In this document: one piece after another, positions 40,690 to 50,681 of the stretch
Numbering within the stretch: position 1 is the first letter of the stretch
Layout of the letters: each line of letters opens with the position of its first letter
Source: Seminavis robusta
Lineage: Eukaryota > Bacillariophyta > Bacillariophyceae > Naviculales > Naviculaceae
Direction of reading: 5' to 3'
NCBI GenBank assembly: GCA_903772945.1
Contig: CAICTM010000698.1
Location: 1-52,388 of the forward strand
DNA length: 52,388 bases
Program-made: the position numbers and the translations under genes
Notes under the pieces: generated by a model
The model's input: the letters and a program-made list of their open reading frames with translations, nothing else
The model's database searches: none
Told to the model about the DNA's origin: nothing

Positions 40690-41892
40690 TTAAAGAGCAA
40701 CCTGATGCCAAAGATAGGCGGGGCTAAACAGCCTGACTTTTGCTTCAATAATCACCGTTTTGACTTCCCATGAAAGCACTTTTGGGCACAATTTGATGCG
40801 TTTGGGATCCAAGTCCCGATCTCGTTCCCCCGCTTTTGATGTCAGATGTGCCAACACTAGGTCCCAAAGTCCAGTGTTCGATTGTATCTTCTCAACGTAG
40901 GACGTGAACTGCTCGATAGACAGGTTGTTGGAGAGGATCTCGTCAGTCTCTCCCGGGAGAAGACTGTCTGGGTCTGGGCAGTCGACGACCCTTGCAACAA
41001 ATTCGCGAAGCGCATCGTTGAAGCGAATGACAAGACGAACTCCCGAAGCCACTGCCCAGTTAGTCATCGCGTTCTTTTGGATCAGACCGATGGGGACATT
41101 GTCGTTGAGAGATGAGAGATCGATATTGTCCACAACGAAACTCTTGGGTGCCACTTCTCCCCAACGAGCGTGCCACGGAATCCCAATTCGAAGGGCAATC
41201 GCGAGGGTACACGCCGCGTGTGCATGTTCCTTTCCGATTTGTTTGGCAATGATTGTCGTTTCTTCGTAGGGATCTTGTGCAGCGACCATGAGGTTCGCGT
41301 CTCCTTGATCGGTTTTGTAGCAATTCACACACAGAGGATACGCACACTGACCGCAGCGCAGGTATCGACCACGAAACACACCTTCATGACATTTGTGGCA
41401 TGATGCAAAACAAAGGCTCAACACCCGAACATTGCTCTCTTGTAACGCGTGATCTTGAGGACATCGCTTGGCTCGTCGAGGAGTCATCATGAGAGCCATC
41501 ATACGGTCGCGTTCTTGTTCGTCTCCCATTTCCACCATGTCGAACAGGCGTTGCAGAGAAGGATCAACCGTCACAACGTTGCAAGTCAAGCGCCTGTCTG
41601 GAGCTGATGAAGCAAGAGTACCAAAGACGTGACTTCCAGTCGTCTTGTCCTTGAGGCGAATCTCTTGATGATGCAAGATCTTGAACCGCTCTCGCAAAAG
41701 AGTCTTCACATTGGTCACCGTTGCCATGGGATAGCAAATGAATGAAACCTTTGTTGCTGGCACACTGTCGGCTCGAGAGATCTCAATGGTGATACGCTTT
41801 GCGAAACCGCTCTGCAGCACCGCATGCAGAGCGCTCTCAAGGAGTTCCGCCGTCATCGTCGAGTTGAAGGAGCTCGCGTCGTTCATTGTCAT
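40690..41892 (-). CDS. Unknown protein with a Cys-rich zinc-binding segment
   Basis: 400 residues from the ATG at 41892. The first 110 residues (VTNVKTLLRERFKIL, IRLKDKTTGSHVFGTL) could be a ubiquitin-like fold; that is only a guess. Residues about 143-190 hold CPQDHAL, then C-x3-C-x2-C, and C-x2-C-x5-C-x2-C in RCGQCAYPLCVNCYK, a pattern like C1/ZZ-type zinc fingers that bind proteins or lipids. The remaining 210 residues are globular (IPWHARWGEVAPKSFVVDNI, LSIEQFTSYVEKI) without a known signature. No signal peptide or TM. Single exon, antiparallel to the cyclase. Confidence 0.7.
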   Translation of the reverse strand: MTMNDASSFNSTMTAELLESALHAVLQSGFAKRITIEISRADSVPATKVSFICYPMATVTNVKTLLRERFKILHHQEIRLKDKTTGSHVFGTLASSAPDRRLTCNVVTVDPSLQRLFDMVEMGDEQERDRMMALMMTPRRAKRCPQDHALQESNVRVLSLCFASCHKCHEGVFRGRYLRCGQCAYPLCVNCYKTDQGDANLMVAAQDPYEETTIIAKQIGKEHAHAACTLAIALRIGIPWHARWGEVAPKSFVVDNIDLSSLNDNVPIGLIQKNAMTNWAVASGVRLVIRFNDALREFVARVVDCPDPDSLLPGETDEILSNNLSIEQFTSYVEKIQSNTGLWDLVLAHLTSKAGERDRDLDPKRIKLCPKVLSWEVKTVIIEAKVRLFSPAYLWHQVAL

Positions 41893-42379
41893 TTATTTGT
41901 CGGAAGTTGCGAGAACGAGAAACTAACCGCCAACGAGTTCATCGGGGGAAGTTAAAATGGGGTAAACATTGTGTTGTTTACCGCAACCACCCAACTGTAT
42001 TTGAGGTTGGGGCTGATCTCAATCGTGACAAAAAGATTTTGTTGAAATTGTATCAAAATCGATTATTTGGAAGATTATTGTTTTGGAAATTTGCATCTGA
42101 TTTTCTTGTTCTGTCGTTCCTAAGTTTTTGATTTCAATATTAGCAAAATGTCAAATATCCACATACGTTTTCGGCCATGACAAGCTTCAGAAGTGATGGC
42201 CAAATTCTTCCGCCTTCATTTATTCTCTCCTGGATCCGAGCCCCATCATCGTGCTTGTCACCGAAAACGAATTCAATCAAAAGGATCCCATCATCATCAT
42301 TGCTCTCTTGTAAGTCTTCCATCGACCGTCTGTTGGCCTTGAACGGAACACTCCAGTGTAGCTAGCCAAAGACAGCAAC
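41893..42379. other. Divergent spacer, nothing recognised
   Basis: 487 bases between two divergent starts, AT-rich at 41990-42140. A shared promoter is possible. Confidence 0.4.
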
Positions 42380-44631
42380 ATGATTGACCCACCCGCATCC
42401 GCCGAGGAGGAGGAGGCTCCAGCCCGATGCTACAAGGACAATGACGATAGTAGTGGCGAGGATGAGAAGAAGAAGTACCCGGAAGAATTCTTTCAGCAAT
42501 GGCTGGACAAGAACAAGAAGGAGCTGACCGACAAGGTTCCTACGATGGACCCTTCTCGTGCCAAATTCTTTCAAGCCGCTTGTCAGCACGTGCAAGACTG
42601 TCAGACGGACCTCGCCACGGCCACCAAGAAACGAGATGAAATTCAAAAGCACAAACCAGTCGACAAGGATGCTCTCGAGAAAGCCAACCAGGCGGTCGAT
42701 GCGGCCGCCAAGGCATTGGCGCAATCCAAAGACGACGCTTTGAAACAGAGTATTCCACTCTTGGATGCCTGGGATTCACACACCATGGCGGATGACACGC
42801 ACAAATTGCTGCTCGTGACTGACGTTCTTTTGCAAGCCACACCCAAGGGATTGGCCCAATATTGTGCGTCGGCCACGGACGATCAAGCCAAGGCGTTGGT
42901 ACAACTCCTCCAAGATCCTCGGCAATATCCTCTCTTGGAGACCATGGTCTTGGCCGGAGGCGCCAAAAATGGAAAATACGGAGCCGCTCTCGAATTGTAC
43001 AATGCGCTCGAACCACACATGATCCATCCCAAAGATCCCGTGCTCCAGCGTCTTCGATTGGCCGTGGCATTGGAATTGGCCGAACCCATTGGGGCATTTC
43101 ATTTGGACGGCATCTATATCGATCCCATTCATCGCTATTGTCATTACCAAGATGCCTGGCGATTTGGAGCATTGGATCCGGTGTTTGGAACTGTATTTGG
43201 CGTATGGGAAATGCGCATGATTGTCGACAGTCTCGCTCCCGATGACCAATTGGCGTGGTGTCGAGAAATGATGCGCAATTATCGTCCCGATCACATGCTA
43301 TTGGCCGACAAGTGGCGGTACTGTCGCATTGTCCGATCCGATGTCTTTTATACCGGCAGGCCCAATTGGGATCCCAATCGACCTTTGGATTTTCCACAAA
43401 TTCTGTCAGGAGGTGGTGAGTAGTATTTAAAAAGAGACAGTGACGAAAATATTGGGGGTGTTGTGCTATCAAATGTGTTTGACTAACCTTTGTGCCAATC
43501 TTTGGATCGCTACAGGAGAATGCGGACCACGGGCTTGGATGGGTCGGTTTGCTTGCAAGGCATTTGGTATCCCCACTTGGGGCGTGAAAGAGCCAGGTAT
43601 GTCATTCGCTTGTCGACTGGTACGGCTACCTAGTGGTTGCTAGCACCTATAACCTGTTTATCCATCTTATAATCTCTCATATGCCTTTTACAGGACACGC
43701 TGCCATGTCCCGTTGGACTGCCGATGAAGGATGGGTGGTCTGCTTGGGAGCCGCCATGAAAGTCGCCTGGTGGGACTCGGAGCATGGACTACACTTCCAG
43801 GTGGATGCTGCCGCACGCAAAGTCTTGGCGCCAAAAGATGATTTGGGAAAACCTAACGTAGCCTACGGTGTCAAGATCTTGGCCATGGAATGGATTGCTC
43901 ATCTCAATGGGGAATCGCCTGGACAGGTCGTTCGCAATTGCATGCCAGATCCCAAGGCACTTTGGTTTTCTCTGTCCTTGATGCAACGAAAGCGCATTGC
44001 TCCGCCACCATCGGAGCTTGACGATGACGATGATATCGTCACCATCCACAACAACAACACCAAAAGTCAACCACCGATCCCACAGTTGGAACGACTTTTG
44101 TTGCGCAACCAGACCATTACCGAAGACATTGTGACTCTGGGCAACGGCACAGTCATCATCCCCGCGGCCAATACCAGCGATCCTACCAAGAATACCGGAA
44201 ATGTCTTGTTCATGGATAGCTTCTTGGGAGGAAAGCAACTCTTTATTAAGGACAAGGATGGGCATGTCGAGTACACACTCACATCGCCGCCACCAGGAGG
44301 CAAGTATCAGCTGACTTGTCATTGTGTCAATGTGCACGACGACAAGGTCAAGCCACCCCTCCTCGTGACAATTGACGGCGGAGAAGATGGAGATGATCGC
44401 GGAGACGACGGAGTCATCTTGCCGCATGCGGATGACAAGCTGTGTTCCGTTTATTCCGTTGCTCTCCCATACACCAAGGGGATGTGGCAGGAAACTGCTC
44501 CCGTTGTGGTCGAGGTCCCCACGGGAGTGTCCACGTGTAAGATTGCCTTGTCGAGGGACGGTAGCACTGGTACCGCACGCGGATTGGTCCTCAAGGAGCT
44601 CAAGTTGGTCCCGTTGAAGAAGCTCGAGTGA
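42380..44631 (+). CDS. Transglutaminase-like protein with C-terminal beta domain, three exons
   Basis: Exons 42380-43415, 43516-43596 and 43694-44631 give 684 residues. An acidic start and a long Ala/Lys-rich helical region (to about 150) precede the core. The core is DPVLQRLRLAVALELAEPI, HYQDAWRFGALDPVF, then SGGGECGPRAWMGRF with the candidate Cys (about 348), AFGIPTWGVKEPGHAAMSRW with the candidate His (about 374), and VAWWD. Cys and His in this order fit the transglutaminase/papain-like fold; the Asp is less sure. From about 490 a beta-rich domain (LFMDSFLGGKQLFI, YTLTSPPPGGKYQL, LVLKELKLVPL) resembles a carbohydrate-binding jelly roll. No signal peptide. Peptide or amide hydrolysis or cross-linking is plausible; substrate unknown. 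Confidence 0.78.
43416..43515 (+). other. Intron 1 (100 bases)
   Basis: GTGAGT donor and GCTACAG acceptor, phase 1. Splicing creates the GGGECGPRAW active-site block. Confidence 0.9.
43597..43693 (+). other. Intron 2 (97 bases)
   Basis: GTATGT donor and TTTTACAG acceptor, phase 1. Splicing joins KEP to GHAAMSRW. The exon between the introns is only 81 bases. Confidence 0.9.
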
Positions 44632-45245
44632 GCGAGATAGTTACATCGGTTGATCTTCCCTGGTTGGGTTGGATTGGACGCTTCTACAATACATGTATTG
44701 CATGCTTTTACGATGACAGTCTTTCTACTAACACAAAATCCCTGTTGGTTTGGCCAACGGGCAACTTATCCCTTGAAAGATGGCTCTGCAGGGAGTCGAG
44801 TCAGTCAACAACATTCCCGTGACTTCTCTAATAACAAGACTTTCGACAAAAACTACATACGGTACATGTAGCGCAACTCACGTACCGGGTAAGACTGGCT
44901 AGCTACATGTAGCTCATTCGGAGACGACTGCATTTGAAATGTAGTATAAAAGTGGTTGCGCGTAGATCTGAATTCCTTCAAGAAACTTCAGCAACCGAAT
45001 TGGAAAGCACACGTTTTCAATGTGCGGCAGATTAGTTGTAGCAGTACCGTACGCACAGCATGGACCGGTTCGGCAAGGTCAAAGATTGCTGCGAATTCAA
45101 TCATTTCTCTCCCCCTAGTCGATGGTGGTTTCGTCTACTGGCTAGAGAAAAAGCCTTTAACATCGACGACCCAGCACAAATGGGCAAATCCTGAAAGCTC
45201 ATGGTTTCCTTGTTTAAAAATTTGCAGCGTTTGGTCACCCATCCA
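44632..45245. other. Convergent spacer, nothing recognised
   Basis: About 610 bases, with TACATGTA strings at 44690, 44860 and 44905. Small ORFs only. Confidence 0.4.
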
Positions 45246-46382
45246 TTACTCCCACCATTCAAAGCCAATTTCATCCAGCATCGCTTTCCTCTCTGGTTCA
45301 AGTGAACCGTTTGCAAAACGTATCCTTTGGTAGTCTACCCACTTACCAAGAGGAGTTCCTATAGCAAGCTTCTTGGTGTAGCACTGCTTCAGCTCCTCAT
45401 AGCTGTCCAGCCAAGATTTTTCATAAATCTCATCAAAGTCCCATGTAAATCCAACTTTGTCAAGTTTTTCTTTACGGTCTGGTCGCAAGGTGCCATTTTT
45501 GTTTCGTATCCGTTGATTGTGCACCCAAATGCCAAGCCCTTCATCTTCAGGATATCGATATGGCACACACGTATGACCATATTCTTCCTTGAATCTAACA
45601 ACCTTGGCATATTGTGAATTCCACAAAGTTTCCTGTTCTGGTTTCTTCACCTCAACAAACCTTTTAAGCCTCCATTCAAAACCAATGGATTCCAGCATCT
45701 CTTGTCTGTCCCTCCTGAGTTTGTCAATAGTGTACAGACGGCGCTGAGTTCCGACCCATATACCCAGAGTGCCTTCCTTGTGAGGTACTCTGCAGTGTCC
45801 ATGAGTTGCCTTGTATTCCTTCAGTGCCTCAAACATTGCCATCCACCGCCTCTCATGCTTGTCCATTTTGGCATCCGTCCACAAGAATCCAATCTCGTCC
45901 ATCTGAGTGATCTGTTCCTGTGTCAACCTTCCCCGTTGTCTCCTTAAACATTGAATCCATAATGCTAGGTTTGGATATTCTTTTGACTGCGAGGGTATGT
46001 TGACTGTGCCATGGATCTCTTTATATTCCAGCAGCGCAGCAATATTCTGATCCCTAGTAGGATTGTTGACTGTGAGTGTGCTGAGGTTGACATCATTTTC
46101 CAGATGTAATATTCTGGTTTCTGCTGGTTGGCCGCATGTTCTGTTTATGGTGGTTGTTGTTGTTACTGTACCGGTTTCATGTTGCTCGTTGGACGATAAA
46201 AACAACAACGCAGCGGGCTTAGTCCAAAGCCTACTAGTAGTCGATGCATGTTCCAAGTGCCTGTGATATCGGGTCGGTTTTCGGATTCCGACGTCGGCAA
46301 AAGTAAAAGCCTTTGCACCATATTGATGCTCGTGCAATGGGGATATTAGGATGCAGAGGAACACTTCCAGGATAGAGACCAT
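45246..46382 (-). CDS. HA-repeat protein with plastid-type presequence
   Basis: 378 residues from the ATG at 46382. The N-terminus MVSILEVFLCILISPLHEHQ is a signal peptide, and AKAFTFADVG a few residues on fits the A-F motif of diatom plastid precursors. Four HA units fill the rest. Each has YKE-x-HGxxxVP, an LxxWVxxQRxxxxxG-xL segment and an IGFxW end: EYKEIHGTVNIP, EYKATHGHCRVP, RFKEEYGHTCVPYRY, and a last shortened one ending IGFEW. There is no helicase domain. HA units are thought to bind nucleic acid from their link to helicases, so an organellar nucleic-acid role is inference. Confidence 0.82.
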   Translation of the reverse strand: MVSILEVFLCILISPLHEHQYGAKAFTFADVGIRKPTRYHRHLEHASTTSRLWTKPAALLFLSSNEQHETGTVTTTTTINRTCGQPAETRILHLENDVNLSTLTVNNPTRDQNIAALLEYKEIHGTVNIPSQSKEYPNLALWIQCLRRQRGRLTQEQITQMDEIGFLWTDAKMDKHERRWMAMFEALKEYKATHGHCRVPHKEGTLGIWVGTQRRLYTIDKLRRDRQEMLESIGFEWRLKRFVEVKKPEQETLWNSQYAKVVRFKEEYGHTCVPYRYPEDEGLGIWVHNQRIRNKNGTLRPDRKEKLDKVGFTWDFDEIYEKSWLDSYEELKQCYTKKLAIGTPLGKWVDYQRIRFANGSLEPERKAMLDEIGFEWWE

Positions 46383-46748
46383 GATCTTCAAAATAATGAG
46401 GGGTTCAGAGATGATTAGGCCAGAGGTGATGGGCTGATTGGAACAAATACGTCAATACCAGCATACCAGCACATGTAGGTCATGTACGAGTATGTTGAGG
46501 TTACGATGGAGGGAACTATGGAAAGGGGGGCTAGATGGTTTTTAAGGAGCGAGGGGGGCTGAGTTTTGGCAGTGCGGGACATCTGTGGGGGAAAACCATG
46601 ATTTCGGGCCCTTCTGTTTGGGCCTCTACATGTAATTCACCCCTCCCTGGTGTCCCCCCTTTAGAAAAGACAATCACAGAGCGAAAAGCAGCACAGATCG
46701 ATCCAAGCCAGCGCATGTCACGTCACCACCGCAAAGCAATCCTTTACC
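46383..46748. promoter_or_regulatory. Divergent promoter region
   Basis: 366 bases between the HA-repeat gene and the F-box gene, both reading outward. No motif singled out. Confidence 0.35.
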
Positions 46749-48227
46749 ATGGCTTCCACCTCCACTGATACCTCTGTTACTACTAATAGCTCAAAGTTCC
46801 TGGAGGGCTTCTGCTCGACAGAGGACTTTTTTCATCATTTTGTGCCCTACTTGACATACCAAGATGTAGGTCGATTGGAATCTGTGTCAAAACGACTCCA
46901 GACTCTGGCGCAAGAGTCCATGTGGAAGGTCGTGTGTCGGCGCGACTTTAATTTCCAGGAGGATGATCATGATATGATAGGACCGACCTACCATCAAGAA
47001 CGTCGGAGCTTTGACCGTCTGGAAAAGGCATCCAATTGGAAATATTGTTATCATAAATGGTGGTTCTGGACCCAATGGACGGGCGGAAAAGCCAAACCTC
47101 ATCACCTTCGCGAGGCCATTGCATTGTGGGCACGATGCAGGGCGGTGCTGACAGAACTTGGATTGCAAAATGTGGTTGATTCCTTGTGCCCTGGTTTGGA
47201 TCGTCGAGAATTTAGTAGAATGTTCAGGGCTCGAAACTATCACAAGTGTCCATTGCCATCGTCATTGATTGCCTCCTATTCTGTTCGTGCTGGACAGCAG
47301 GAACTATCGCCACTGCGACCCCAAGTTCAAGATATCTTTTCCGGTCTCTTTGGCAGCTTTTCTTGCTATGATGACCTTTATTCGTTGAGGCTTGTGAATG
47401 TGAGAAGTTTTCAAAATCCTTTTTCCCGAGTCCGCCTCATGGGCGTTGCACCGATTATTCTCGGCATTAACTGTGTAACGGTGGGCAATAACCCACCTAC
47501 ATACCTCTTTCTGCGAACCACTCCAGAGGATCCAGAAGGTCAATTGGCCATTGCACACGATTATTTGAGCTATGGAGAAAAGACTGTAGTAGGACAGGGA
47601 GGTTTTTTGGCCTATTTACGCCAATATGTGGAACATCTGGAAGCTGGCATTTACAAACGAGTACAGTTCATTGACGAGGATCCATCCTCTCATGGGATTG
47701 GTCTATTTCCTGATGGAGGTCCCACAATGAGCTGTGCCATCACAAGAGGAATCGAAGTCAGGGCCAGTGCCCGCTGGTTCCCTGCTCGGCTACAAGATCA
47801 GCAAGGACAGGAGAGCCATTTTGGGTACAATATTCGAATTCGAATGGTAGATCCTGACCCAGAGTTTGACACGTGTCAACTAGTGAGTCAACACTTGCAG
47901 TTTATGGATGGCAATGGCAAAGTACAACGAGTTCATAGGGAAGCAGTGGATGGAAAGCAACCAGTTTTCTTTCAAGATGCCACTGCTGGTAGACCGGGCT
48001 ATATCGACATGGGACCGGCTGGAGATGGTGATCGGTTTGAGGACAAGACATTTGTCTATCAAAGTGACACTGGACCTGTTGCCGGAACGTCATTGCAGGA
48101 TACCAAACTGGCCAGTATCAAGGGCACATTTAGGTTTGTGCCAGGAACCATTTCCAACCCAAAGGGCCCCGAGTTTCATGTAGTTCTGGCATCTTTCCCA
48201 TTGACTGTGCCGATGCCATTTTATTGA
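46749..48227 (+). CDS. FBXO3-like F-box protein (F-box, SUKH/KNR4-like, ApaG)
   Basis: 492 residues from the ATG at 46749 (ACCATGGC). An F-box near 25-65 (FFHHFVPYLTYQDVGRLESV, then LAQESMWKVVCRRDF) should bind Skp1 in an SCF ubiquitin ligase. A middle region (about 155-310: CPLPSSLIASYSVRAGQQEL, YDDLYSLRLVNVRSF) fits the SMI1/KNR4 fold. The C-terminus from about 335 is an ApaG domain: GIEVRASARWFP, FGYNIRIRM, LVSQHLQFMDGNGKV, and GTFRFVP. F-box, SUKH and ApaG in this order is the architecture of human FBXO3 and plant SKIP16. So it probably picks targets for ubiquitination; targets unknown. Confidence 0.85.
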   Translation: MASTSTDTSVTTNSSKFLEGFCSTEDFFHHFVPYLTYQDVGRLESVSKRLQTLAQESMWKVVCRRDFNFQEDDHDMIGPTYHQERRSFDRLEKASNWKYCYHKWWFWTQWTGGKAKPHHLREAIALWARCRAVLTELGLQNVVDSLCPGLDRREFSRMFRARNYHKCPLPSSLIASYSVRAGQQELSPLRPQVQDIFSGLFGSFSCYDDLYSLRLVNVRSFQNPFSRVRLMGVAPIILGINCVTVGNNPPTYLFLRTTPEDPEGQLAIAHDYLSYGEKTVVGQGGFLAYLRQYVEHLEAGIYKRVQFIDEDPSSHGIGLFPDGGPTMSCAITRGIEVRASARWFPARLQDQQGQESHFGYNIRIRMVDPDPEFDTCQLVSQHLQFMDGNGKVQRVHREAVDGKQPVFFQDATAGRPGYIDMGPAGDGDRFEDKTFVYQSDTGPVAGTSLQDTKLASIKGTFRFVPGTISNPKGPEFHVVLASFPLTVPMPFY

Positions 48228-48737
48228 GTCGATGAAGTTTTAGTAGTATGGTACCTAACTATTAATAGTACCAACCACAGCACAACGACTAGCTTTCTAG
48301 CTGGTACATGTGGGCTGCCAGCTCACTCTCAGATGAACAACTTCAGATAGCAATATGCAGCTGCAGTGTAGTTCCTTCCATTTCCGCAGATTTGATTCAA
48401 TCTACACGAACAACCATGGACCTGGCCATAGAATGAAACCTTTAGAGAAGCCTCGGAACGAGGGAGTCGAGTCTAGCTAGCTACTGCGGCACTCACAACC
48501 CACAGGCAGTCTGCCACCGGCACAATAACTGTTGTACACAGCACGGCAAAAACCAATGTGAAACCATCCGGATGATGAAGGGGTTCTCATGACTGACGTC
48601 AGTGAATGTGGCCCACAGAAACTCAAACACCTCGAAACAAAGAAGACGGGGGCATGGATAGGGAAATATCTACGGAAGTTTATGAATCTACCGTAGCTAG
48701 ACTACCTGCAATGTTTTGTTAGCAAGAGATAGGAATC
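48228..48737. other. Spacer, nothing recognised
   Basis: About 510 bases, probably the promoter of the downstream fusion gene. TGACTGACGTCAGT at 48590-48603 includes TGACGTCA, the full bZIP/CRE consensus palindrome. Confidence 0.45.
48590..48603. promoter_or_regulatory. CRE/bZIP-type palindrome TGACGTCA
   Basis: ACTGACGTCAGT is a 12-base perfect palindrome about 140 bases upstream of the oxygenase-methyltransferase start. TGACGTCA is the classic bZIP binding site. Known-motif match, function inferred. Confidence 0.45.
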
Positions 48738-50681
48738 ATGAAGCTACTTGTTTGTCTGCTGTTGGTCTTTCCAAGCTTATTTGCCTCGGTTGCTTTTGCC
48801 TGGACTTGTTGTTGCTGTTTGCCTCAGAGACGTCAAAACCCGCTGGCATCGGCAACATCCAGACTTGCGGTGACAGATCCATCCAGTTCGACAGAAAAAT
48901 CCCTGCAAGAAGATGACCCTTCCATCATCATCCACAGATCCAAGTTTCTGGGAGATATTTACCGAATCCGTCTCGGAGACGATGACGACTTTCTAGGCGC
49001 CAATGCTGTCCCTACATTTGCCTCCAGGAAGAAGGAGACGAGTGAAGAAGAACACGCCAATAGATCGAGTTCTCATGATACTACTCTACAATCTCGCGGA
49101 CTGGAAGGAGCCATTGCCCAAGGACCCGCCTTTGTACTAGACAATGTACTTTCCCAAGATGTCTGTGAAGAACTCATTGATACCTTTGAGAATCAACTAG
49201 GATTTGGCAACTATCAAGCGGGGAAAAACTTTCATGGCGCCCTGCAAATCGTGGTACCACCCGAAGTCACCCAACCGTTGGGTCAAGTACTCAGTCGTCA
49301 TGTGGATATTCGTCAAGTCGAGGCACGACGGACGGAAATGTTGCAAGCTACCACTCACCATGGTAGTGACAATGATAATACCGAAACGCACGATGTACGC
49401 ATCGTCTTTGCTGGATTGAATCGACGATGGAGGGTCTATCGATACGCACCAGGGGGCGAAGAAACCTTTGCGCCACACATTGATGCGGGGTTTCCACCTT
49501 CTGGATTGACCGAGGATGGAACCAATCTCATTTGGGACGATTCCGCGTCTTACATCGACGACGAAGAAAGTAGTTCCACCATTGAATCGGAAATTGTATC
49601 TCGATTGACAATCCTCATGTACTTGAATGAGGATTTTGTGGGAGGAGAAACCAAATTTTATGATCCACAACAATCCTCGTCTGTCATTGCCGCCGTCAAA
49701 CCCGTCGCTGGTTCTTGTCTGGTCTTTCCACAGGGTGTGGGACCAGAGGCCGTCGACTATGCCCGACAGCATTGGCCCTTGCACGAAGGATCACCCGTAC
49801 AGTCCGGGAACAGACCCAAATATGTCATTCGATCGGACATTCTCTTTAGTACCACCCGAGAACCTCTGCTACTCGACAATCCACTCTGGCGGAACGATCA
49901 TTGGGTCCGCCATACATTTCTACCCACATCCCAATTGGTGGACGCCACCTTTTTGAGTCATGTCCAATCGCTCTACAATCCACACATGGGAGTGGAAAAT
50001 ATTGCATCGCTCCTTTACGGATGGATTCGATTCACCAAGAAGCAACGCATTTGCGAAATTGGTGCCGGATACACCACTCTGTGGATCTTGCAAGCTCTCA
50101 AAGACAATCAGGATGAAATGACACGGATACGACAACTAGAACAAGACGGGAAATGCACATTGTTGGATATCCCATGGACGGTTCCACCACCACCACTGGA
50201 CGACAAAGAACAACCGTCGCTCTTGTGCATTGACAATTGCGCGCATCAAAAGGAAACTGCCACGGGGGCCGTTGCCGTCGCAAAGGCGCTAGGATTGGAC
50301 CCCTACTTGCAATTCCTCAAGGGAGACGCCTTTGAAATGGGAGACTTATTAGAGGAGGCTTCCATCGACATGTTGTGGTGTGATTTTGGTGTAGGCAGTC
50401 GCATGAAAGAATTTCTCTCCCAAGGGGCTTGGGCAAGTTTGCGACCGGGTGGATTCCTCTTGTGCCATTCGACACTGACCAATCAACGGACCAGGGATTG
50501 GTTGGAAGCGGCCAGGGCACGGAAAGGAGAGGAAGTGACAGGTATTCCACCAGAAGAATACGTGGAGATATCGCTCTTGGAGCCCCACAAGAGGTATCAA
50601 AACAGCGTGTCCATCTTTCAGAAAAGAAAACAGGGAGAGGAAGCAGTCTACTCGGAACCAATCTTCTCCGAGTATGCATAG
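48738..50681 (+). CDS. Secreted 2OG-Fe(II) oxygenase / methyltransferase fusion
   Basis: 647 residues, single exon. A signal peptide (MKLLVCLLLVFPSLFASVAF) is followed by a linker, then a prolyl-4-hydroxylase-like oxygenase (about 125-375). LDNVLSQDVCEELIDTF begins it. WRVYRYAPGGEETFAPHIDAG holds the HxD iron site (about 246/248), LTILMYLNEDFVGGETKFY the core strand, WPLHEG the distal His (about 349) and KYVIRSDILF the 2OG-binding Arg. Residues about 430-640 form a Rossmann methyltransferase: ICEIGAGYTTLW (SAM loop), LCIDNCA, FLKGDAFEMGDLL, IDMLWCDFGVG and RPGGFLLCHSTL. Both catalytic halves look intact. Substrates unknown; a protein target in the secretory path is inference. Confidence 0.85.
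   Translation: MKLLVCLLLVFPSLFASVAFAWTCCCCLPQRRQNPLASATSRLAVTDPSSSTEKSLQEDDPSIIIHRSKFLGDIYRIRLGDDDDFLGANAVPTFASRKKETSEEEHANRSSSHDTTLQSRGLEGAIAQGPAFVLDNVLSQDVCEELIDTFENQLGFGNYQAGKNFHGALQIVVPPEVTQPLGQVLSRHVDIRQVEARRTEMLQATTHHGSDNDNTETHDVRIVFAGLNRRWRVYRYAPGGEETFAPHIDAGFPPSGLTEDGTNLIWDDSASYIDDEESSSTIESEIVSRLTILMYLNEDFVGGETKFYDPQQSSSVIAAVKPVAGSCLVFPQGVGPEAVDYARQHWPLHEGSPVQSGNRPKYVIRSDILFSTTREPLLLDNPLWRNDHWVRHTFLPTSQLVDATFLSHVQSLYNPHMGVENIASLLYGWIRFTKKQRICEIGAGYTTLWILQALKDNQDEMTRIRQLEQDGKCTLLDIPWTVPPPPLDDKEQPSLLCIDNCAHQKETATGAVAVAKALGLDPYLQFLKGDAFEMGDLLEEASIDMLWCDFGVGSRMKEFLSQGAWASLRPGGFLLCHSTLTNQRTRDWLEAARARKGEEVTGIPPEEYVEISLLEPHKRYQNSVSIFQKRKQGEEAVYSEPIFSEYA

Noticed and set aside
42540..43472. 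310-residue minus-strand ORF
   Set aside because: Antisense to the transglutaminase-like gene and rich in Arg/His/Cys as expected of shadow frames.
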